A stretch of DNA of 64,000 nt from Circinella minor (Eukaryota; Mucoromycota; Mucoromycetes; Mucorales; Lichtheimiaceae): NCBI GenBank assembly GCA_016758965.1, contig JAEPRB010000084.1, forward strand, positions 87,059 through 151,058. Reading direction: 5' to 3'. Position numbers and translations under genes: made by a program. Position 1 is the stretch's first letter. Each line of letters starts with the position of its first letter. Positions 56,500 through 64,000 of this stretch are shown one piece after another. The notes beneath the pieces are model-generated. The model worked only from the letters and a program-made list of their open reading frames with translations, was not told where the DNA came from and ran no database searches.

Positions 56500-58180
56500 T
56501 GGGAGAATAGATCAAGGTTTAAAACTGACCATTATAAAATCAAAAGGTTTTATCATCTCTTTTATTTATAGTTGGGCTCTTACATTAATTGTCTTGGGAT
56601 GTGTCCCATTTATAATTGCTGCAACCGTATACGAATCAAGAGTTGAAATGGGTTATGCTAACGATGTTCAAAAAGCAAGTGCACAAAGTGGAGAAATAGC
56701 TGGAGAAGCCATTAAAACCATTCGTACCGTCGCATCTTTAACAAAACAAGGATATTTTGAATATAAATACGAAAAAGCAACAGAGCGATCTCATAAACTA
56801 GCTCAACGTAAAGCTTATCTTGCATCTCTTGGTTATGCTCTTGGCCAATCCATTAGTTTATTCACTCATGCAGTTGCATTTTATGCTGGTGTACGTTTGA
56901 TTCAAATTGAAATGATTACGTTTGAGGATATGATTGTGGTATTGTTTGCTGTTATGGTAACGTCGCAAAATATTGGTCGTGTTACTACATATATGTCTGG
57001 TATTGCCAAGGCCAAGTATGCTGCTTTATCAGCATTCGAAATTATTGAACGACAATCTAAAATTGATCCCGATATTGAAGGTGTGGAACCTAGTACTGTA
57101 CGTGGCGAAATTAATTGTGATAAGGTGTCGTTCCAATACCCAACACGAAAGGTACCTATTTTTAACGGTGATTTTAATTTGGAGTGTATGGCAGGTAAAA
57201 CAGTTGCTCTTGTTGGAAATAGTGGTTGTGGAAAAAGTACAACGATAGGTATGTTAGAACGTTGGTACGATCCTACCGATGGCACTGTACGACTTGATGA
57301 ACATAGTACCCAATCATACTCTTTGCATAATCTACGAAGTCATATTGCTTTAGTTAGTCAAGGTAAATTTTTTCATCTTACTTTAAAAAATGAACAAAGT
57401 TATATTAAAACTATTTTTCCTTTTCCTTTGAAACTTTGTTTTTAACTAACTTTTACCAAAAAAAATAAAAAAAAAAGAGCCTATATTATTTGATTTAACA
57501 ATCGCTGATAATATTCGATTCGGTGCGTTGGATGAAAAGATGTCTTTGAAAGAAATTCAACATGCTTGTCAAGCAGCCAATATCCACAACTTTATTACTA
57601 GTTTGCCTAATGGATATGATACTCGAGTGGGCGATAAGGGATCACAATTATCAGGTGGTCAAAAACAACGTATTGCTATTGCCCGTGCATTAATTCGTAA
57701 TCCTCGTGTGTTATTATTGGTATAAGAGTCTCTTTTCTTTTTTTTTTCTTTATACATACGATCTTTATTATAATTTTAATTCTTTTTACGTAATTTATTA
57801 TAATTTTGGATATCATATTAGGATGAGGCTACATCTGCACTAGATTCTGAATCTGAAAAATTAGTCCAAGAAGCGATCGATAATGTTATTCATGAAGGTG
57901 GTCGTACTACTATTACAATTGCACATCGATTATCAACAGTTCAGGTATATTGAGTGAGGGGAAAGGGTTCGTGGAAAAAGAGCTCTAATATACAAAATGT
58001 AAGATAATTATTTGACTGTTTATTAATCAAATTACATGTTGTTAATTATCTTAGAATGCGGATCAAATTTGTGTTATTAAAGAGGGTCGAGTGGCTGAAC
58101 AAGGAACACATTGGGATCTATTAAAACGAAATGGAATATATACAGAACTTGTTCAACATCAATCATTAAGCACTATTTAG
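53390..58180 (+). CDS. ABCB/P-glycoprotein-type full ABC exporter
   Basis: ATP-driven exporter, probably of lipophilic drugs or toxins, at the plasma or an internal membrane (relatives: Pmd1 of fission yeast, MDR1). Eight exons: 53390-53718, 53866-54092, 54181-55370, 55464-56406, 56547-57362, 57478-57719, 57822-57944, 58055-58180; in frame, 1331 aa, with (TMD-NBD)x2. NBD1: Walker [10 protein letters not shown] (about 451), Q-loop SQEP, signature [14 protein letters not shown] (about 557), Walker B ILLLDE, H-loop [10 protein letters not shown] Lys/Glu-rich linker (about 665-760) follows. NBD2: Walker [10 protein letters not shown] (about 1119), signature [14 protein letters not shown] (about 1225), [21 protein letters not shown]. 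All catalytic residues are intact in both halves (no degenerate site). The first 70 residues are charged, as in MDR proteins. Intron 2 uses a GTCAGT donor. The exon 5 acceptor at 56547 is chosen because it restores [14 protein letters not shown], a normal TM segment. Confidence 0.95.
53728..53764. repeat. (AT)n microsatellite in intron 1 of the ABC exporter
   Basis: About 18 AT repeats just downstream of the donor site. Confidence 0.85.
56453..56500. repeat. (CA)n(TA)n compound microsatellite in intron 4 of the ABC exporter
   Basis: About 12 CA repeats followed by about 10 TA repeats, inside the intron between exons 4 and 5. Confidence 0.85.
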
Positions 58181-59056
58181 AACTCTGATAATATATTCTT
58201 ATATACTTTCTCACTACAATATCATAGTCTAGAACTAATAATACGTAATAATGCTTCATTAATAAATATTTTTTTTTTTATTTTAATTTTTTGTCTGATT
58301 CTATATACAACCAAAGAGCCAAAAAAAAGCTTTTTTTTTTTTTTTAACTTGGGTTCTTTTGATTCTAGTGGTTTTGGTTGATACTAAAAATAATAATCGA
58401 CCTACGTACGTAATAAAAGGTTATTACGTATTATCATACGTACTAAAGTAAAGCTTGTTATGATCTGCTTACATTATTTATTCAACAAGCTTCAGCATTT
58501 AATAAATGTTTTATTGTCAAGGTGTAAAACTTTCAATAGCGTCAAAGTAACGGTTGAAAATGCTATAAATTAGGTTGGATACTACTTGATATAGGTACTT
58601 TTTTAAAACTGCTACCAAGTAGGTCCTCCCGTGTCCCAACATTCAGTCTCAAAAATAATAATATACTTTTTATATTACCATTATTCAATTTAAATAATAT
58701 TTTTTTCTTTTCAGTCGAACGAACTATAACTATCTGTTTACAACTTGTAATAAGACCCAAATTGTTAACAGATTCTTCTCTTATTCACCCAAATACTGTA
58801 TCTTTTTATTTTACTAAAGGCATTAGCATGTCGTCGTGCAATTTAAGAGCACAGACCTCTTAAGGATAAACCCAGCCCCAACTCTCTCAGGACTTATTTA
58901 CCGATGATATGTACATTTACGTATCAAACAATTAATACAATCACCATGGAATTTTTTTGTAATAAACTTATTTATTCAATTTTTTCTTTTTATTACTATT
59001 ACTTTTATAGTCGCCCATGCTTTTCTATTTATTGCTAAGAGACAAGTAGCCATCGA

Positions 59057-59087
<31 letters not shown>

Positions 59088-60706
59088 AGGAATAATGGCA
59101 ACAACAGATATGTACTATTTTACATTTAGAAAGAAAACATTAATAGTATACTTTAACAATATACTTAAAGTATAAATTATTCCTTATACGTACAATAGTT
59201 TCTTATCTTATTTATTAAATTAATATTTATATCAACAATGAGTTATATATACTCATAATCCCCCCCCCCCCAAAAAAAATACTTTAATAAGAATAAATAA
59301 ATAATTATATTTTTTTTTCTTCCCATTATATTCTAATAACTCATAATAATAATATAATTGGGGTAAGTCATAATTTATTGATTTGAAATGTACGTACAAA
59401 ATAATATATTTATACATATTTTTTTTTACTACGTATTAGTAATATGCACCTATTATATTATTATAATACTACGTAGTTTTTTTTTTAACATACATTTTCA
59501 TGTATGTTGATCTTATTTATCAATGTTTAGTAATCATATTATAATGGTTGTACAAAAAAGGGTAAGAATTTAAAGATGCATGAGCAATTACAGACATGGA
59601 AACTAATTCCGTGAACTAGCTTAAAATTACGTACCACGTGTTATTAACTCGCGTGCTTCTGCGTGTGTGTATATGTGGAGAAAAATATATAATACTTTTT
59701 TTTTTAAAAAAAAGGAGGTGAAATAAAAATAAGGTAAAAAAAAAAAAAAAAAAGAAAAGTCCAAAGGAAAGACTTTCTATAACATAATTTTTATGTAATT
59801 GATACGTACAGAAAGAACCATTTGTTAAATATAAATAAACTTCGTCCATTATACATTTTAAAGCACATGTTACAAAAATTAAATAATTAAGTAAGAAGAT
59901 GAAGATCAAGAAGAACAATAAGAAGGAGTCAAATGCATAATGATAAGAATAAGAGAATTCTACAAAAGTGTATAAATACAAAATAATTCATACAACGCTT
60001 AGACCATCCTATTATCTCTTTGCGGATTTTATCGATCAAGGTTATATATAGCCTATCATGCATTTTTTTTAGTATTATGAAAATCTTTTGTACTTAATAA
60101 AACATCTGACAGAAAAAAAAAAAACTTTAATGAAAAGGGAAAAATCATTGTTTTTCATCTTTTTTTTTTCTAGATTATTAAATAATTGATTAAGGATATT
60201 CTTTAATAAGGATAAACAAGAATCATTTATTTAGGCAGAGTGACCAGACATTTATTTCTTTGACAATTAGAATAATAACGTGGTTTGATAGAATTTTTTT
60301 TTTCCGCGCACTTCTGTTTTTGGAATAGATCCAGTTTCTTTTTAGCATAAAATAATATTATATTTTCTCTCTCATTCAAAAAGTTTTTTTTTCAAAAAGA
60401 ATGGAAATGTAGTATTTACTATTCATTTCTCAATTGAAAAAAAAAAAAAAAAAACTTTTTTTATTTTGTAATTCATCATTGCAGTTATAAGTGAGAAAAA
60501 TAAAACTCAAGGTAACTTGAACATTTTGGAAATTTTGAAAGCAAAAAAAAAAAAAACTTTTTTAGAAAAGTTCACTTTTAGTTTCTTACACTAACAAAAG
60601 TAAGCCCAGACCACAAGATATTGCATTAGAGAATTACCCTATATATAAAGAGTATAATATGCATAACGCCAAGGATATTAAGGGGGGGGTGAGGAGGGCA
60701 ATGAAC

Positions 60707-60737
<31 letters not shown>

Positions 60738-61741
60738 TAAGAGAGACCCAACACACGATGAAAAAAAGAGAAGATTATATAAAAATGGCCCCTTACTTTT
60801 TATTTGTACAGGTAACACGAAAACCTTCAATTAAAAATCTAGTAAGGAGAGTCATACATAAATACTCTCTCTTTCCTTTAAGTAAGATTTCGGATTTTTT
60901 GATCCGTTGAAAAAAAGGGGGTTAAGTTAAATGAGTGCAATTGGTAGGAGAGAGAAAGAGTAAAGATAATTTATTATTTTTTTCTTTTTGGTTTTTTTGC
61001 TCCACAATTTTATTATTTCATAAAAATATGAAAAAAATAATACACAAAGTAATCATTTATTTTTCTTTTTAGAAAGAAAAAGAGTTGTAAGTAACGGGCA
61101 AAAAAAAAAAAGATGCAATGGAACATATCATAATAACATAAACGCATAATATTTTGATTCCTCCCTTTTTTTTTGGTTCTGTGTGATAAAGCTTTGATTA
61201 TACAATAGCCACAAATACTACTGCAATTTACCAAAGTGTCCCTGTATTTATTTATTTATTTATTATTATTATTATTGCTTTTTAGGTCATCACATCATTC
61301 TTCAACTATATAAGCAACTAATAAACATTCACTAAAAGTAGCTCTTTATTATACTAGTACTAAACCACCCCTTGTTAGATTATTATTATTATTATTATTA
61401 TTGTTTCTGTTTTTTTTTAAAATAAAAAAATAAAAAACTTAAACTAACTGACGCCTCTCCTTCATTCTTCTTCTTTTTTTTTCTTCTTCTTCTTCTCTTT
61501 TTCTCTTTCACTTTTTTTTTTTTTTTCACTGCAGTTAACATTTTTTCGTTTTTCTATTAATACCACAACTTATACACAACCTTAACCTCTTAGCAATCAA
61601 ACTATATATATTTTTTTTCCAAATCATATTGCATCATAAATAATATTTACAAATCAAAATCATAATAATATTATTTACACCAGCGAGAATAATAATAATA
61701 ATATTGAGATCTGTATTACCTCCCCCCCCAAAATCCATCAA
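58181..61741. other. Intergenic region, ABC exporter to C2H2 factor
   Basis: 3.5 kb of AT-rich DNA with no supported gene. It holds A-runs at 59058-59084 and about 59738-59754, a C10 run near 59262, a (GA)n run at 60707-60733, several TACGTACGTA-type words (58402, 58437, 59388), and ATT repeats near 61262 and 61381. The C/T-rich block at 61455-61530 is likely the promoter-proximal part of the C2H2 gene. Confidence 0.5.
60707..60733. repeat. (GA)n microsatellite
   Basis: AG dinucleotide repeats; the open frame through it (60659-60910) reads RERERER and is not a gene. Confidence 0.85.
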
Positions 61742-62254
61742 ATGAGCTTTGAAGTGGACAGGCCTATTCAGTTACTTGGCAACAACTCGTCTGAGTTAAT
61801 CAAAAACGATATAAATCATGCGTTGACTAACAACGGAATCTCAACTACTGATCTTACCAACGAGACTCATGCTCCATCGCCAACTTATAGCATTGCAAGT
61901 AGCTCATTAAGCAGTGGTCATGGGGGTGGAATGATAGCTACTAATACTACTACTACTCCAACAACAACAACAACAACAAGTAATAACAATAATACTATTT
62001 ATTCAGTTAACAACGACAAAATTTCCACAATAACACGGTTAGAAGAATCTCAAAATGATTTTACAAGTTATCATAGCAGTAATAATATAACTAACACTAG
62101 TACGATAACGACTTCTCCTCTTCCGACATATGAAAACACCAATAGGAGTACTCGTGGTGACAACAACAACAACAACAACAATAATAATTATAATAATAAC
62201 AATAATAAACATCTCCTCTCCCCGGTCCCGGATAGCTTAGATGGCAAAAATGCA

Positions 62255-62293
<39 letters not shown>

Positions 62294-63624
62294 ACAGCCG
62301 CGGTCGTAGTCAATTCAGGAGGTGAACCCCCTGCTCGCGTGCCCCTTCCAACGCCACCGGCATCCGACGGAACGCCACCTCACCGGCAATGGCACGATAG
62401 TATACCACGACCACCAACTCATGTTGCTTCGATGAGGGTTCGTTCATTACCTTATTCAACGAGTACTGTTAATAACACTATACCACCATCATGGCATCAT
62501 CAACATATTGTTCCAACTTCTAGTACAACAACATCAACATCTTCCTCCTCCATCATAGCGTCACCCGTATCTTCATCTATTGGAGATACAGGAACTTATC
62601 CTGGTTCAGGGTATGTCTCTTCCTTCTCCGGTAGTAACAATATCATCCCAACTTCACATCAACAAGATGCCATGTATCATCAATTGATGCAACAGCAGAG
62701 TAATGGTTTATTACCACCTCCAACACAACAGCAACAGCATACAGATTGGATGAATCAGCATCATCCTTTACCTTCTTCATTATCACATCCTCATCACCCT
62801 CATCATGATCCATACCGTCAACAACAACAACAACAACAACAACATCATTATTATAATGATCCAGTAGCCCATCAACATCCTCACCCACCTCATTCACAAG
62901 GAGCAACTACAGTTCCATCAAATTATCATCAACATTTTGAGCCACCACCACCTCAACCTACATCTTCAAGACGTTCAACACCTTATCATCCATACAATTA
63001 TTCTCATGATCATCGTTATGATACTGATAATACATCCATAACTCATTTCCAACAACAACAACAACCAAAACCACATCGTCGTCATCATCATTCATCCTCT
63101 GAAAACCAACAACAAAAAACACCACAACAACGACCTAGTTTATCCACATCTTCAACCGAGTCATCTTCTTCTTCTTCCAATACATCTTCTTCCAGTAGTA
63201 CTAAAAATGACGTACATACCAATCATGGAAATGGAAATGGTATGGATCCTGGTAAAGTTGTTACAACAACACCTCGTCGATATAAATGTACTGTCTGTGT
63301 TAAACGATTTACTCGACCAAGTTCTTTAGCAACTCATATGCATAGTCATACAGGAGAGGTTATTATAGTTTCAACTAAAAAAATAATAAATAATATATAT
63401 ATATATATATACTCACACTAATTTATTTGTTTTATTTAATTAATTTTTTACGTACGTAGAAACCTTATAAATGTCAAATTGAAGGATGTGGTCGAAGATT
63501 CTCTGTAGTGAGTAATCTTCGTCGTCATGCAAAAATTCACAACAACACAAACAATAACACTAACAACAGCAATAATAATGAATTGACAAGAAACAGTCTT
63601 CCTAATATAAAATCAACTTCATAA
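61742..63624 (+). CDS. C2H2 zinc-finger transcription factor, two fingers
   Basis: Probable sequence-specific DNA-binding regulator. Two exons: 61742-63358 and 63460-63624; in frame, 593 aa. Residues 1-505 are disordered: Thr/Asn-rich, an Ala run (about 177-190), Pro-rich, and several Gln/His runs. Finger 1 at 516-536 is C-x2-C-x12-H-x3-H (YKCTVCVKRFTRPSSLATHMHSH), then the standard TGEKPYKC linker split by the intron, then finger 2 at 544-566, C-x4-C-x12-H-x3-H (GCGRRFSVVSNLRRHAKIH). An Asn-rich tail ends the protein. RPSSLATH and SVVSNLRRH give the likely DNA-contact helices. The donor is GTTATT, weaker than the GTAAGT used elsewhere, but only this joint keeps the linker. The finger pair resembles those of several fungal developmental regulators; I cannot name an orthologue. 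Confidence 0.88.
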
Positions 63625-63896
63625 AAAAAAAAAAAAAGGTTTTATTTCATATCCATTAAATCAAATCAAATACAGCATCTTCATTTTTATTATTATTTGT
63701 TACTATTGCATTTATTATATATATTATCCTTTTTTTTTTCATAATGAACACCTTTTTTTTTTTTATATATATTAATTGCCCTGCCCTCAATACATTGTAT
63801 AGTGAAACGCAAAAAAAAAAAAAAAAAAAATTGTGTGAGTTATATCAGTCATCTCTTCCCCCCCCCCCCAGATCCATCCATCTATACACCAAAAAA

Positions 63897-63930
<34 letters not shown>

Positions 63931-64000
63931 AAAAAAAAAAAAAAACCCCAAATTTTTTTTTTTTTTTGGGGGGGTTTTTTTTTTTTTTTTTTTTTTTTTC
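63625..64000. other. 3' flank and homopolymer end of the window
   Basis: A/T-rich 3' region of the C2H2 gene, then A- and C-runs (63809-63830, 63859-63869) and, from about 63897, an A-run, AAAACCCCAAA, a T-run, GGGGGGG and a long T-run. The last part is a low-complexity inverted repeat and may be an assembly artefact. Confidence 0.6.

Noticed and set aside
56559..56570. Acceptor at 56570 (TTTATAG) for exon 5 of the ABC exporter
   Set aside because: Joining exon 4 there puts a stop five codons later. The acceptor at 56546/56547 restores an uninterrupted TM segment typical of the family.
60659..60910. 83-codon frame with RERERERE
   Set aside because: Created by a (GA)n microsatellite.

Overview
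This window is a piece of a fungal nuclear genome. It is AT-rich, with protein genes broken by short GT-AG introns (mostly 60-150 bp, acceptors in TA-rich tracts ending TAG), long homopolymer and dinucleotide runs between genes, and poly-Asn, poly-Gln and acidic low-complexity tracts in the proteins. The gene set (Vtc4, Pho88, Med6, Mso1-like, HRI-type eIF2alpha kinase, ZC3HC1/Rsm1-like, RFWD3-like) and the retroelement relics (DIRS-like, Merlin-like) suggest an early-diverging fungus, most likely Mucoromycota/Mucorales. That placement is inference. No tRNA, rRNA or CRISPR was seen.

Layout. 0.1-6.9 kb: VTC4 (vacuolar polyphosphate polymerase, +), MED6 (Mediator head, +) and PHO88/SND3 (-). 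7.2-12.3 kb: a transposon graveyard, with a Merlin/ISXO2-type transposase relic, a degraded DIRS-like tyrosine-recombinase retrotransposon on the minus strand, a 496-bp hAT-like MITE with terminal inverted repeats and a near-perfect 8-bp duplication, a fragment with zinc-knuckle-like motifs, and a frameshifted unknown ORF. 12.9-29.6 kb: a gene-rich stretch with an Mso1-like exocytosis protein (-), an unknown type I membrane protein (-), a ZC3HC1/NIPA-like protein with a very long acidic tail (+), an RFWD3-like RING-WD40 ubiquitin ligase (+) and an SH3-domain membrane protein (+). 31.2-37.3 kb: a roughly 6.1-kb foldback-like element. Its arms of about 0.9 kb are nearly identical inverted copies with a strict 22-bp TTGGC periodicity in their outer parts, and its core carries an Asn-rich minisatellite ORF and other repeat DNA. 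I know of no described family matching it. 38.6-48.3 kb: HRI-type eIF2alpha kinase (+), 2-oxoglutarate dehydrogenase E1 (-) and the mitochondrial phosphate carrier (+). The last two are divergent across a 1.1-kb shared promoter and have the most regular, expression-biased codons in the window. 48.3-53.4 kb: about 5 kb with no recognisable gene. 53.4-58.2 kb: a full-length ABCB/P-glycoprotein-like exporter (+). 58.2-61.7 kb: no recognisable gene. 61.7-63.6 kb: a two-finger C2H2 transcription factor (+). The last 100 bases are homopolymers that look like an assembly end.

Three genes concern phosphate (polyphosphate synthesis, Pho88, mitochondrial phosphate import), two mitochondrial energy metabolism, and several stress or genome maintenance (HRI, RFWD3, ABC exporter). 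Apart from the divergent pairs I see no operon-like arrangement. All spliced models were built by hand. Every one listed closes in frame across all its exons, which supports the splice sites, but none has been tested against transcripts.
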